From: JAXGPX01 sp040766745
Lineage (GTDB): Bacteria; Bacillota; Sulfobacillia; Fermentithermobacillales; Fermentithermobacillaceae
DNA: 64,000 nucleotides
NCBI GenBank assembly: GCA_040766745.1
Contig: JAXGPX010000002.1
Span: 434,001 to 498,000 of the forward strand
Reading direction: 5' to 3'
Shown: one piece after another, positions 25,301 through 34,863 of the stretch
Layout: the number at the start of each line of letters is the position of its first letter
Numbering within the stretch: position 1 is the stretch's first letter
Position numbers and translations under genes: made by a program
Notes under the pieces: generated by a model
The model's database searches: none
The model's input: the letters and a program-made list of their open reading frames with translations, nothing else
Told to the model about the DNA's origin: nothing

Positions 25301-28300
25301 TTAGTTGCTCAGGATGCTCAGAATCAAACGCATATAGATGGCAGCCACCTGGGCACGGGTAGCCAAACCCAATGGATTGATGCGGTTTTCGCCCATACCA
25401 TCTACAAGGCCGGCACGCTGGCAATATGCCACCGCTTCCAGTGTCCAGCTGCTTATGTCGTCAACGTCGCTGAACTCTGCTGCAGGGTTCTCCGGCAGGG
25501 TAATTTCCTGTTTTCTAAGGAAACGGACCAGCATGGTGCACATCTGTTCACGGGTGACAGGGTCGTTGGGGCCAAAGCGTCTGTGGCCATAGCCGTCTAC
25601 GATGCCGTTTTGTGACGCCCACAGGACAAAGGCACTGTACCAGGTGCCGGTAGGCACGTCGTCAAAGGCCTTGCCGGTGTACTCTGACTTGCTTACGCCC
25701 ATGAGCCGTCCAAGTACTGTGACAAACATTGCCCGGGTCATAGGGATGTCCGGTGAGAACATGCCGCTTCCGGTACCCAAGAACAGTTCCCTGGCCGTGA
25801 TAAAATCAATGTACTTCTTGGCCCAGTGGCCGTCGATATCGTTAAAGGCCTTGCTGTTTTGCTTAACCCTGTACATTCCCACAGACGGGACTATGAAGAT
25901 TACGTCGCCGTCTGTCACCAGGCATAGCGGCACGATATGCTCATTGCCGTCAGCGCCGGTGTAGGCCACTACGCAGCCGGATGCGACTGTAGCAGCGTCC
26001 AGATCGGGTATAAGGCCATTGATGTTGTCATTGGATTGCAAAGTTCCTGCTGGGATTATTATCGTTAATCCGTCGGCTTTCAGGATGACGTCTTTGCTTG
26101 CGTTTTCGCCTCTGATCTTGCGCTGGTCAGCGGTGTTCAACCTGGCACGGCGACTTTTCAGAGTAAATATCACTCTGCCGGACGCTGAATCGTAAGCAAC
26201 TGAAAGAATCCCGCTTGAGTTACCCTCATCTGCTGTATAGCCCAGATACACCATTTCTGCACAGGCATTGTCCCAGAGGGCCGGTTCGTTTGAATAGGCA
26301 AGTGCTACGGTGCTGTCTGCCCTCTCAACACAAGAATTGTAGTCTTTTTCAGCTGTGTCCCTGCTGGTTTGAGCTGCAGCTATGGCTGAATCGGCAGCTG
26401 AGAGAGCGTCGCTGTAGTCGCCTTCAACTGTTACCGGGTCATTTCCGGACTTGCCAAGGATGCTTCTAATGATTACCAGCAGGTCGTATTCTGCTCTGTC
26501 CTTGGCACCGGCCAGATTTCCATTGGGGTCGCCTGTGGAGTCGTCTGCAAGCGCCTGGACTGCAGCGTCATAGGCGGCTTTCGCCTTTGTGAGAACGTTC
26601 TTTTGGGTTGCTGCAGATTCGCAAGAAGCAGAGGCTATTTGCAGCAGGCCCCGTTTGGTGTGCAACTCCTGCATCTCGGCGGCAGTCACGCCGTACATGC
26701 CGCGCACGGCTATCTGATAGCGGCCTGTACCAAGGCCCTCAAAGGTAGCTCTTGCCAGAGAGAGGTTGGCATCATCGGCTGTGACCCAAACCAACTGGTC
26801 ACTGTCTATAGGAAGAAGGTTTGTGTCCTTCAAGGGCGCTACGGCGAACTGGTATGTGTCGTTGCCACCTTTGCCGCCTGCGGCTACCACTGTTATAGAG
26901 CCGTCCTTTGCAGAGATGCTGCTGGCATTGTCTGTATACGTTTCAAAAGTGATTGCCTGGTCAGCTATGGTGATGACCTGGCTATAGATCACACCGGTGT
27001 TGGCCGGGTCTTGTGCATCGCGGATATAGAGCACATGCTCTCCGAGAACCAGGCCGGTTTCCTCTACTTTGGCGGTAAGTGAAGCCCACGTGAGGCCTCC
27101 AAAGTATTCAGACATGGCGAGGTTGTAGGCGGCGAGTTCTTCTGCGGTGATATCTGAGGTATCTTCGTAGGCAAAAGCGTTGTCCGCCGGTTGCAGGCTG
27201 TATTCATAGCTACCGTAGTAGTCCGTTTGAGAAGGCATGCTCACAAACATGCCGCCGGCCACCTTATCCTCATCTATAGAGATACTGCCATTGCTTCTGT
27301 CCTGATTGTAGGCCCCCACAACGTTGACCGCGTTACTTCCGTCGACACCTATGCCAGATATTGTGCAACCGGCGGTGTTGGAATTTCCCGCAGTATCGGT
27401 GGCTGCCAGGGTGTAGGTTCCGTTAAAGAGCATGCCGCCGGGAGGCAGCCATGTTCCTACGGCCCTCCGGCCGCTTACAGGTATGATGTCGCCGTTGATG
27501 GCCGCTCTCTGCAAAAGGGCTGCGCTGGTGGCTTCCTTTGATATCGAGTAGCTAAGAGCAGGCACCTTGCTGTCGCCAAGAGTGACCATCGTCGGAGTCA
27601 GGCTAACAGCCGGCAGAGAGGCATCGACGCCGGTCATGTACAGAATTCTGCTGCTCCACGTTCCGTCCGGAAGAGTGGCCGTGACGCGGTAGATGCTGTT
27701 GCTGGTAACAGCGACAGGTGAATCTTCAGCGATCTGTGCAAAGCCCGCCGAGATGGCCTTTGTGTTGTCATCCGGATCGTAAGTATAGACGAATTTATCC
27801 ACTTTCACGGTACTGCCTCCCGCAGAGTTGGAGGTAAGAGTGATCGCCTTTTCCTTGGGGATGGCACTGCCGTCCCACAGGTTTCCATCCACTTGGAACT
27901 CGGCATCCAGTGAGGGTGCTGTGGAAATGGCGCCTGGCGTTACAGGGTCATTGAACCAGCCGGCGTTAATGGTGATGGCAGTAGTGTTTCCTCCTCTATC
28001 CATAGCCTCCACGGTAAAGGCGCCGTTTTCGGCCACCACCCAGTCAAACTGCCAGAAGCGGTTGTCGGGACTCTTGGTTAGGGTGGGCGTTGCCCGGTTG
28101 AGAGTCACCGAGGCAATACCGTTGTCGTCGATTACGTAGCAGGTTATCGTTGCCGTCCCGCTACTCATCGATGCTACATCCGGAAAACTGCGGCTCCAGT
28201 AGATCTGGGGCGACACTGCATCATCGGCGGGTTTTGGCGTCACCGAGCCTGCATAGGTCTCAACATACTTGTCGAACATAGTTGGAGTCTGAGAGTCAAC

Positions 28301-31300
28301 AGTTATGGTAACTGTATGGGTAAAGAAGTCGCTGTTGTCGCCGAACATCACCTTTCGAGCGTCGGACACGGCGTTTCCGCCTGTGGCGGTGAGGCCGGTC
28401 TTCTTGCCAAAGCCCGGATAGTTGCTGTCCACCGAAACCTGGCCGCTGAAGTAGATGTCAATGGCCGAGGCCACCGTATCAAAGGTGAAGTAAGCTCCTT
28501 CTTCTCCCTTAGAGAGGTTGGTCAAATAGGGAACATCACGGTTTACGCCCCATTCAGGAGCATTAACGAAACTCCAATCATTGTCGGCCTTCTCCGGATC
28601 ATACTCGGTGCCATTTTTGTTGTAGAATTTGAACATGTCGTTGTCTTCATATATGTTTATGCCCGTCGTAGCCTCAGTGACAGTAAAGGCAATATCCATA
28701 GAGCAACCCGTCATGGTATCAGAGACGCGGACTATGCCGTTACCCTCTCGGGAAGGCACCATGACAATGCACTTGATATCCGGGTCGTAGTAAAGCACGC
28801 CCAGACTGTTCGGCATGTTGCCTTCTATGTCATGGTTACGATGTTCGCTGACCGTAATGGCCGGGGCCTCATCTCTGGTGGTAGTAATGGCAATGGGCAA
28901 GAGAAGAGTGTTGCCCATGGGTATAGCAATTCTGTGGGCCGTGGAGAAGTAGGTTTGATGCCCCAGCTTGGTCTCGTCCTCGTTGTCCAGAGAGTAAATC
29001 TCATTGTGGCCTGAGGGGCCTGATGCTGTGTAAAGGCCGTCCATTAAATTCAGAGCGGTCTGATCTCCGGCGCTGAAGACTTCTACGCGAATATTGACCA
29101 GCTTGGTGCCGGTAGCAGGGTCAAGGTAGTAGTTTTCCGGCGCAGCGTAGAAGGTGCCGCTAACCTGCCGGCCATAGCCTGCAGCGATGTTGTCTCCGTC
29201 GCTTGGGTCCTCGGTGCTTACCAGGCGAAGTATGCCGTTTTGCAGGTCGGCCCCTCCTAGTGTGCTGATATCGGGTATGGCTGTCTGGTTGAAAATCCTG
29301 AAGTTGCTGCCGGTTAGATCAAGGGCAGCGTAAGTCGGGTATCCGTTTTTGTCCACGCCGGTCTGGTAAGAGAACTGAGCAAAGACCCCTTTGGCATCGG
29401 CCGTACCGCGGTTGCTTACGTAGAAGTCGGTCTCAAGTACAGTGTTGCCCGTGTCAGTGACGCCCACGGTCTTGACGACCATGGACTCGAAGCCCAGGTC
29501 GGGCAAATTTTCCACGATGTATCGGCCTATGGCGTAGTTGGCAGGGTCTTCCGGATTGTCGATGACCGTCGACACAGCTGAGAAAGCCCCTGAGCCTTGT
29601 GGCATAAGGGTATCAGCATCAATGACGTCATTTTCTCCGGGCAGGGTGTCAAGAGATCCTAAGTCTTGGCCCGCGTATTCCTGGTCTTCTGCAACTCTGA
29701 AGTAGAAGTAGTCGCCTGGTTTGGTGTCCTTTTTGAGCTCGGCCAGGCCTACAAGGCTGACTTTCTGCCCTGGGGTTATACTCTGTATGACTTTCCATTT
29801 GGCTACCACATCATCGGCTTTGCCTGAAGAATGGTGCAGAAGCTCAACGGTAATGGGCTGGCTTTCGCTTCCCCGGATGCGGGTGTTGCCCACGTTATCA
29901 AAGGATATGCTGGTCCTAAGATGGCTGCCCGCCTTGAGGGAACCGTCGGATAGGGTGACGTTCGTGTTGCCGATGGCCTGCTGGCCCTGGCCGAAAGCCA
30001 CGGCGTAAAAGCCCACTTCAGAGTCTCCTGCCGGGACCACGGCTGTCATGGGCTCTCCGGTGGCGGGGTGGGTGTAGGTCTTGTTCATCAACTGGGTCAA
30101 CGTACCTTCAGTTATGACAAGAGCCTTTCCACCGGTACCCAGGGCGAACTGCAGGTTGCCGAAGCGGAACTGGGAAGCCTTTGTCGTACCCGGATCACCG
30201 GTAATGCCTTCAAGATAGGCGGCCTCGGTAGTCTCGGCGTCCCATCCGTAGGTTATGGAGTCTTCATAGACCTGCATGTCCTTCATGGCCAACATTTGGC
30301 CTGTACTCCAGCCACATTTGGTAACTGTGTTGTCCCCGATTTCTTCCTCATATGTATAATACTTTGTGATGTAAATAGCGTTGTTGGTGCTGCCGGACAC
30401 CATGGCCGTGTATACGGCGGCGATGTTTCCGGCGCTGTCGGCGCCGACGGTGACGTCGGTATATCCGGTGGTGCTGGATTCTGTCTCAACAGTGTTGCCC
30501 GCGCCATCCTTCGACGTGTAGATTTCTTTGGTGAAGAAGGGGATGATACGCCCAAAGTGCCTTCCTCCGACGCCCTCTGCAATGGTCCTCAGGTCGGCTT
30601 CTGGGATGACGTAGGTATTGCCGTTCATTTCAAAGAGCAGGAATGTTTGGATACCGGTTTCAAGCGGCGAGAAATCCTCTTCTACGCCTGTGAGGGAGCC
30701 AAGTTTTGCGCTTAGGAACTGCAGGTTCGCAAAGTATGGGTCCTCGTAGGCAGCAGTCATAGCGCCGCCGGAGTATATGCCGTCCTGATTGTTGGTCTGA
30801 TCGTAATTGGCCAAGGTGCGCAAGAGATACGGGTCGCCGAAGGCCACGCCGCTCCCGTCGACTGTCACTGTACGAAGGAACAGGCGGCGGGTGTACAATA
30901 TGTCCGGCTTCACCGTCCCATCATCGGCAGTGTAACTTGTGTCGCTCTTTTCCACTGTTGTATAGGCCAGGTAGTAGACGCCGCCTATCTCCGCCATCTC
31001 AAGGTTGTCAATGGTGCGCGGAGTTGCGGTATCGTTTGTTAGTGCGACAGATGTGGTTGTACCCCCGCTGACGATATTGAGAGTGCTGCTTTCGCCATAG
31101 ATGGCGTTCTGAGCGGCCTGGTACTCAAGGAGGAAAGCTCCTATGTTCTTGTAGGAGACGCTGTCTTCGTTGCCGTAAATCGACATGAGATAGTCCTTAT
31201 AGGCGCCGTTGGCAGCCTCGCCTCCGTCGGCGAAGTGGTTTGCCGAGGCATAGAAGAGCACGCTGCCGTCGCCTGCGCCCTCGGGTAGAAAGACGTGGCC

Positions 31301-33163
31301 AATGCTGTCGCCGCTTTCGATACCGTCCCCGCCAACGATTACCGCGGGGGTAAAGTCTACCGAGGCATAGGTATCAAAACTTGCTGTCTTGACAACAGTA
31401 TTTTTCGCTGAAACGGCCATCAAGGTCCGCACGTAGTTGTCAAGGAGCCCGAAGTAGTCCTTCCATGCGTCATATGCCGCTTTCTCGGCCAAATACCTTT
31501 CGTGGTTGCCCCAGGCTGTCACATTTTCCTCGTAAGCGGCAAGTTCATCAAGGTATTGACGGTACTCGTTCCACGCATTATAGGCCTCGCAAGCTGCACT
31601 GTAAGCATCATCTGCTTCTTGCAGTGAATTAAAGTTGGTGGGATTGTGACCCGTCATGTTCTCGTCAGTGTAGTAGAACAAGACGTCCGGCTCCTGGGTG
31701 ACTTCATCGCAGGCCGGCCTTGCGACTTCGTTAGGTTCTGTCAGTGTCTCAGCCGGCTTTTCCACCGGTGCCGGTACCGGGAACAGATCGGTGTCTGTGT
31801 AATTGTCTATGTCCATGGGTGTTTTTGACGAGTCAGTGCCAAGAGGCCTCGGGACGTTGCTGTCGGGCTCGGCTGGCTCTTTCGTTTCGGTGGCGTAACT
31901 GGTCCAGATGACGTGAATGTCGCTGCCGTCTGCCCACGCCTTGAACTCAAGGTCGCCCGTGCCGTCATTATCAACGACTATGTAGTCGCCGGGGGCCTCT
32001 GTAACCGGATCAACTAGGCCGTAGCTTGTGCCGCCATCGCCGGTAACCTTGATCTTGCTCATTACAAGCATTGAACTGTCAACGGTGCTGTTGATTTCCG
32101 CGTCATCCCTGCTGACAGTATAGAAGAGGTAGTTGTCATTACCTACAGTAACTACCTGATAACTGTAGCCGGTGGTGAGGCCTCTGGCCAGTGTGAAGGC
32201 GTCTCCAGACGAATGATAGCCGGAGATCTGGAAAGGCGCGCCGGTGGAGTCATAGGCCAAGGGGTCGAGATCTCCTTCACCGGCAGGGCCGAAAATTTGC
32301 TGAGAGCGGTAATTGGTCTTGGGCAAGCTCACGGCAACTGGCGTGCTGTCCCGGTCTTCCAAGGGATACATCTGGCCAAAGGCCCCCAGAGACGAGTAGC
32401 CGTGCATCCACGGGGCTTCATCGGCCCCGCTGCGCCCTTTCTCGTAGTTTAGTATATACTGGATGGCCTCCTTCTCAATGTTGAAAAAGAGGGCGACAAT
32501 ACGGAACCCGATTCCCAGGGTTAGCTCGAACTCGTCGAAACTGAAGGGGTCATATTTCTGCTCTTCCTCGTTGTAGGGGCCAAAGGTCATCCCCATCGAG
32601 ACTGCTAACTTGGCAAAAAGCTCGAAATTGAGGAGTTCCACGCCTACACCTGCGCCGGCTTCAACGAAAGCCGACGGAGCAAGGCACATGCCATTCCAAT
32701 AAGTATCCCGCTGGGCCTTCTCCACAGGGACTATCTTGGTTATCATCGTGTCGTTTTCCATGGCGGTGAAGCGAATATCGAGACGAGGAGCGAGCGAATA
32801 TTCTTTCTGCTTGGCAAGGATCAGCATCACCGGCCTACCGGTGTCGGAGGAGGTGATGTAACCGGAGGAGCCCCAGCCGCCTGCACCTTCGTTGGCGGCA
32901 CTATCCCAGATCTCCACCAGTATCTTTCCCTTGAAATAGACGTTATAGATCTTGTGATCGGCCGAAAACTCCAGGGTATTCTGGGCCGCCGAGGTTATCC
33001 CATCCCCTGCAGGCAGCCAGTTGCCCTTTGGCCGGGAGCCCTCTGGCCTGGGGTAGGTGAAGGAGTCTACCAGGTTAAACCGGCCGGCACTGTACTCAAC
33101 GACATTCTGCACCACTTTGAGGCCGGTGGCAAGTTCAAGAGAGATACCTACCTTCACGTACAC
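25301..33163 (-). CDS. Giant surface protein with three C-terminal SLH domains, main reading frame
   Basis: This 2620-codon open frame is the bulk of a giant extracellular protein. It lacks a convincing start: it opens in the middle of a domain (YVKVGISLELATGLKVVQNV), and the missing N-terminus is in another frame just upstream (33135-34077). Large beta-rich regions with repeated Tyr/Asp/Gly motifs follow, then CARDB-like segments (TSISFDNVGNTRI, ETDFYVSNRGTADAKG), Ig-like segments and an alanine-rich helical stretch (about residues 2190-2310). Three SLH domains end it (FNDIDGHWAKKYIDFI, FDDVPTGTWYSAFVLW, FSDVDDISSWTLEAVAY). No enzymatic motif was recognised. An adhesin, S-layer or structural role is inference. 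The base composition is more GC-rich than the housekeeping genes. Confidence 0.85.
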   Translation of the reverse strand: MYVKVGISLELATGLKVVQNVVEYSAGRFNLVDSFTYPRPEGSRPKGNWLPAGDGITSAAQNTLEFSADHKIYNVYFKGKILVEIWDSAANEGAGGWGSSGYITSSDTGRPVMLILAKQKEYSLAPRLDIRFTAMENDTMITKIVPVEKAQRDTYWNGMCLAPSAFVEAGAGVGVELLNFELFAKLAVSMGMTFGPYNEEEQKYDPFSFDEFELTLGIGFRIVALFFNIEKEAIQYILNYEKGRSGADEAPWMHGYSSLGAFGQMYPLEDRDSTPVAVSLPKTNYRSQQIFGPAGEGDLDPLAYDSTGAPFQISGYHSSGDAFTLARGLTTGYSYQVVTVGNDNYLFYTVSRDDAEINSTVDSSMLVMSKIKVTGDGGTSYGLVDPVTEAPGDYIVVDNDGTGDLEFKAWADGSDIHVIWTSYATETKEPAEPDSNVPRPLGTDSSKTPMDIDNYTDTDLFPVPAPVEKPAETLTEPNEVARPACDEVTQEPDVLFYYTDENMTGHNPTNFNSLQEADDAYSAACEAYNAWNEYRQYLDELAAYEENVTAWGNHERYLAEKAAYDAWKDYFGLLDNYVRTLMAVSAKNTVVKTASFDTYASVDFTPAVIVGGDGIESGDSIGHVFLPEGAGDGSVLFYASANHFADGGEAANGAYKDYLMSIYGNEDSVSYKNIGAFLLEYQAAQNAIYGESSTLNIVSGGTTTSVALTNDTATPRTIDNLEMAEIGGVYYLAYTTVEKSDTSYTADDGTVKPDILYTRRLFLRTVTVDGSGVAFGDPYLLRTLANYDQTNNQDGIYSGGAMTAAYEDPYFANLQFLSAKLGSLTGVEEDFSPLETGIQTFLLFEMNGNTYVIPEADLRTIAEGVGGRHFGRIIPFFTKEIYTSKDGAGNTVETESSTTGYTDVTVGADSAGNIAAVYTAMVSGSTNNAIYITKYYTYEEEIGDNTVTKCGWSTGQMLAMKDMQVYEDSITYGWDAETTEAAYLEGITGDPGTTKASQFRFGNLQFALGTGGKALVITEGTLTQLMNKTYTHPATGEPMTAVVPAGDSEVGFYAVAFGQGQQAIGNTNVTLSDGSLKAGSHLRTSISFDNVGNTRIRGSESQPITVELLHHSSGKADDVVAKWKVIQSITPGQKVSLVGLAELKKDTKPGDYFYFRVAEDQEYAGQDLGSLDTLPGENDVIDADTLMPQGSGAFSAVSTVIDNPEDPANYAIGRYIVENLPDLGFESMVVKTVGVTDTGNTVLETDFYVSNRGTADAKGVFAQFSYQTGVDKNGYPTYAALDLTGSNFRIFNQTAIPDISTLGGADLQNGILRLVSTEDPSDGDNIAAGYGRQVSGTFYAAPENYYLDPATGTKLVNIRVEVFSAGDQTALNLMDGLYTASGPSGHNEIYSLDNEDETKLGHQTYFSTAHRIAIPMGNTLLLPIAITTTRDEAPAITVSEHRNHDIEGNMPNSLGVLYYDPDIKCIVMVPSREGNGIVRVSDTMTGCSMDIAFTVTEATTGINIYEDNDMFKFYNKNGTEYDPEKADNDWSFVNAPEWGVNRDVPYLTNLSKGEEGAYFTFDTVASAIDIYFSGQVSVDSNYPGFGKKTGLTATGGNAVSDARKVMFGDNSDFFTHTVTITVDSQTPTMFDKYVETYAGSVTPKPADDAVSPQIYWSRSFPDVASMSSGTATITCYVIDDNGIASVTLNRATPTLTKSPDNRFWQFDWVVAENGAFTVEAMDRGGNTTAITINAGWFNDPVTPGAISTAPSLDAEFQVDGNLWDGSAIPKEKAITLTSNSAGGSTVKVDKFVYTYDPDDNTKAISAGFAQIAEDSPVAVTSNSIYRVTATLPDGTWSSRILYMTGVDASLPAVSLTPTMVTLGDSKVPALSYSISKEATSAALLQRAAINGDIIPVSGRRAVGTWLPPGGMLFNGTYTLAATDTAGNSNTAGCTISGIGVDGSNAVNVVGAYNQDRSNGSISIDEDKVAGGMFVSMPSQTDYYGSYEYSLQPADNAFAYEDTSDITAEELAAYNLAMSEYFGGLTWASLTAKVEETGLVLGEHVLYIRDAQDPANTGVIYSQVITIADQAITFETYTDNASSISAKDGSITVVAAGGKGGNDTYQFAVAPLKDTNLLPIDSDQLVWVTADDANLSLARATFEGLGTGRYQIAVRGMYGVTAAEMQELHTKRGLLQIASASCESAATQKNVLTKAKAAYDAAVQALADDSTGDPNGNLAGAKDRAEYDLLVIIRSILGKSGNDPVTVEGDYSDALSAADSAIAAAQTSRDTAEKDYNSCVERADSTVALAYSNEPALWDNACAEMVYLGYTADEGNSSGILSVAYDSASGRVIFTLKSRRARLNTADQRKIRGENASKDVILKADGLTIIIPAGTLQSNDNINGLIPDLDAATVASGCVVAYTGADGNEHIVPLCLVTDGDVIFIVPSVGMYRVKQNSKAFNDIDGHWAKKYIDFITARELFLGTGSGMFSPDIPMTRAMFVTVLGRLMGVSKSEYTGKAFDDVPTGTWYSAFVLWASQNGIVDGYGHRRFGPNDPVTREQMCTMLVRFLRKQEITLPENPAAEFSDVDDISSWTLEAVAYCQRAGLVDGMGENRINPLGLATRAQVAAIYMRLILSILSN

Positions 33164-34028
33164 GACCGAACTTATCGGGTTCAGTTACGCCGTTATCGGG
33201 AGCTGTGAGGATTATCTCTTTAACCCACTCTCCGTCGGCAAAAGTCATGTCAAATATGTAGCCGGAATATTCGTCCGGCGAATCCATAGGCAGAGTGCTG
33301 AAAGACTGCTCCGGCTGCTGCATCAAGAAAGCAGCGTATTCCTGGTCGCTTATCTCCTCGCCGAGATCCTCTTGAGGCTTAACGTATACGTCGCCTGCGG
33401 CGCTGTTGCTGCCATAGCTGACACCGCCTATGGGGTAGACGCACATGTAGTCATACTCGTCGCCCGGGTAGTATTCTAGATCCACCACAAAGTGGCGTTC
33501 TGCTGCGTCGGCAACTATGTTCCAGTCGCCATTTGCCCAGGCGTACCACTGGTATGCTTCAGCGAATTCCACGGCAGGGGTTAAGGTATAGGTTTCATCG
33601 CCATTGTCTGTGATTTCAATGTCAGTGGGGGTTTCCGGCTCCCTTGGCTCGGGATCTTTGCCCAGCGGCTGATACTTAGCTATAGGCAGGGGGTTCTCCA
33701 CTTCTATGGTGATATTGTTCTTGCCGGCAGCATTGGCGTAGGTGTACTGGCCCTTAGCTATCTCTGCATAGGCCGGCATGTACATAAGACGTAAAATGAC
33801 CCGGCCAGTGGTGCCACCCAGGCGGTATACGGAAACTCTTACAGATTCACCTCCTTCCTCTACAGTTACCTGGCTGTTGGCAAAGGCAAAAGTTCCGTAG
33901 GGAAAGACTTCATTCCAAGACTCATCGGCAGTCACTCTATTGCCGTCAGTGTCAGTGATGGTTATGCCTGCAGTAGGTGGTCCGGCGAAATAAGCCAGAA
34001 CCTCAGAAGGCAGCATTGAAAGCAGCAT
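33135..34028 (-). CDS. N-terminal fragment of the giant surface protein, frame-shifted
   Basis: This 297-codon frame carries the start of the giant protein. Reading on the minus strand from ATG 34077 (GGGGGG ribosome site 8-13 bases upstream) gives MNRRFVKFTSFLLLF, then a run of six T (plus-strand A at 34032-34037) throws the frame to a stop. With five T the sequence continues as VMLLSMLPSEVLAYFAGPP, a complete signal peptide. At the other end CCC (plus-strand GGG at 33177-33179) again has one base too many: with CC the frame joins EPISSVVYVKVGISLEL of the main frame. Contents include a DGNRVTADESW segment, a Calx-beta-like stretch and an Ig-like domain (YQWYAWANGDW). Either the gene is decayed or phase-variable, or the sequence has two indel errors. 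Confidence 0.75.
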   Translation of the reverse strand: MLLSMLPSEVLAYFAGPPTAGITITDTDGNRVTADESWNEVFPYGTFAFANSQVTVEEGGESVRVSVYRLGGTTGRVILRLMYMPAYAEIAKGQYTYANAAGKNNITIEVENPLPIAKYQPLGKDPEPREPETPTDIEITDNGDETYTLTPAVEFAEAYQWYAWANGDWNIVADAAERHFVVDLEYYPGDEYDYMCVYPIGGVSYGSNSAAGDVYVKPQEDLGEEISDQEYAAFLMQQPEQSFSTLPMDSPDEYSGYIFDMTFADGEWVKEIILTAPDNGVTEPDKFGRVREGRYLS

Positions 34029-34077
34029 AACAAAAAAGAAGCAGGAAACTGGTGAATTTTACGAATCGGCGGTTCAT

Positions 34078-34707
34078 CTTGCTATCCCCCCACAGAAAAT
34101 GTGAAAAATGAAAAATAGCCCGGGGTTACCGCAGGGCTTGCACTCTGGATGGGCATACGGGCACCTTTATGTACGGATCTTTGTTCGTGGATATGATCTT
34201 ACTGCTTTTGCTGGTCGCAGGGCTTTTGACTCTTGTAGTCGCGAGGTTATTCTGAACTAAGCAATCCGGGAGACGGATCCTGGGGCAGAGACACCCTTTG
34301 GATTGGCTAGGGCCAGTCCCATATTTTGCATCAAATTCGATAGCCATTTCCTTAACCCCTTGCAGTGTTTTCAAAGGCCTCCCGGTCGGTAACCTCCGGC
34401 TTACGGCCCTTGTTTCACAATTCCCATCATTGTGATGGCTGCAAGGCGGTTAAGATAGGCGTGGCGTTAATCAAATGTTGAGTACGCCTCCTGTACAGTA
34501 TTGCATACGTTGGCGGATTTGTATATACTTAAGGGTTGAATAAGTTTTATATGTATGGAAGTTCTATATTAAACCCAAGGATATACAAGGATATACTATG
34601 AATGCACTGTTTTCGACTCCTATTCGGGATAGTGTAGATCATAGAGGCGTTGCGGTGAGACCACTTTGTCTGAAGACCTGTTTCTTTGGAGCGTCAGATA
34701 CTTCTTG
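34078..34707. other. 630-base spacer upstream of the giant gene
   Basis: No convincing full-length gene is present. It holds a possible 28-residue membrane peptide (34169-34255, plus), a tandem AAGGATATA direct repeat near 34577, and presumably the promoter of the giant gene on the minus strand. An 82-codon minus-strand frame (34126-34374) has no recognisable features. A minus-strand frame ending near 34620 (SSKKYLTLQRNRSSDKVVSPQRL) may be a decayed coding remnant. Confidence 0.35.
34169..34255 (+). CDS. Possible 28-residue membrane peptide
   Basis: An ATG-initiated frame encodes a peptide starting MYGSLFVDMILLLLLVAGLL and ending TLVVARLF, one hydrophobic helix with a terminal Arg. Such peptides occur as type I toxins or small membrane regulators. 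There is no clear ribosome site and the opposite strand has an 82-codon frame over the same bases, so this is only a candidate. Confidence 0.2.
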   Translation: MYGSLFVDMILLLLLVAGLLTLVVARLF

Positions 34708-34863
34708 CTACTCCTTACCGTCCTTGCTCGTCTCCATAATGCGGTCATACATTTGTTTAGCCCATTTATCAAGTTCTTCTTCGGTTGCATTCGGTAAAGG
34801 TTTACCGATAACCTTCTCAACTTTTTCTGTATTACGCCGACAGTTCGGCTCTTTCTTCTTCAC
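34708..34863 (-). CDS. Small 51-residue protein, possibly from a decayed mobile element
   Basis: A minus-strand frame runs from GTG 34863 to TAG 34708. It reads as a credible soluble helical protein: KKKEPNCRRNTEKVEKVIGK, then PLPNATEEELDKWAKQMYDR and IMETSKDGKE. GGGGGT is about 8 bases before the GTG. I do not recognise the family; the composition (charged, TEEELDKWAKQMYDRI helix) resembles small accessory proteins encoded before recombinases of integrative elements, but that is impression, not identification. It lies close to tRNA-Lys. Confidence 0.4.
   Translation of the reverse strand: MKKKEPNCRRNTEKVEKVIGKPLPNATEEELDKWAKQMYDRIMETSKDGKE

Noticed and set aside
28316..29014. Plus-strand 232-codon frame inside the giant surface protein gene
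   Set aside because: It is a shadow of the GC-rich minus-strand gene; no start signal and no domain.
25301..34077. Programmed frameshifting of the giant gene
   Set aside because: A T6 and a C3 run are short for efficient slippage and there is no stimulatory stem or internal ribosome site that I can recognise; mutation, phase variation or sequencing error are simpler.
34126..34374. Minus-strand 82-codon frame upstream of the giant gene
   Set aside because: Composition is not protein-like beyond chance, no family resemblance; a competing small frame lies on the other strand.
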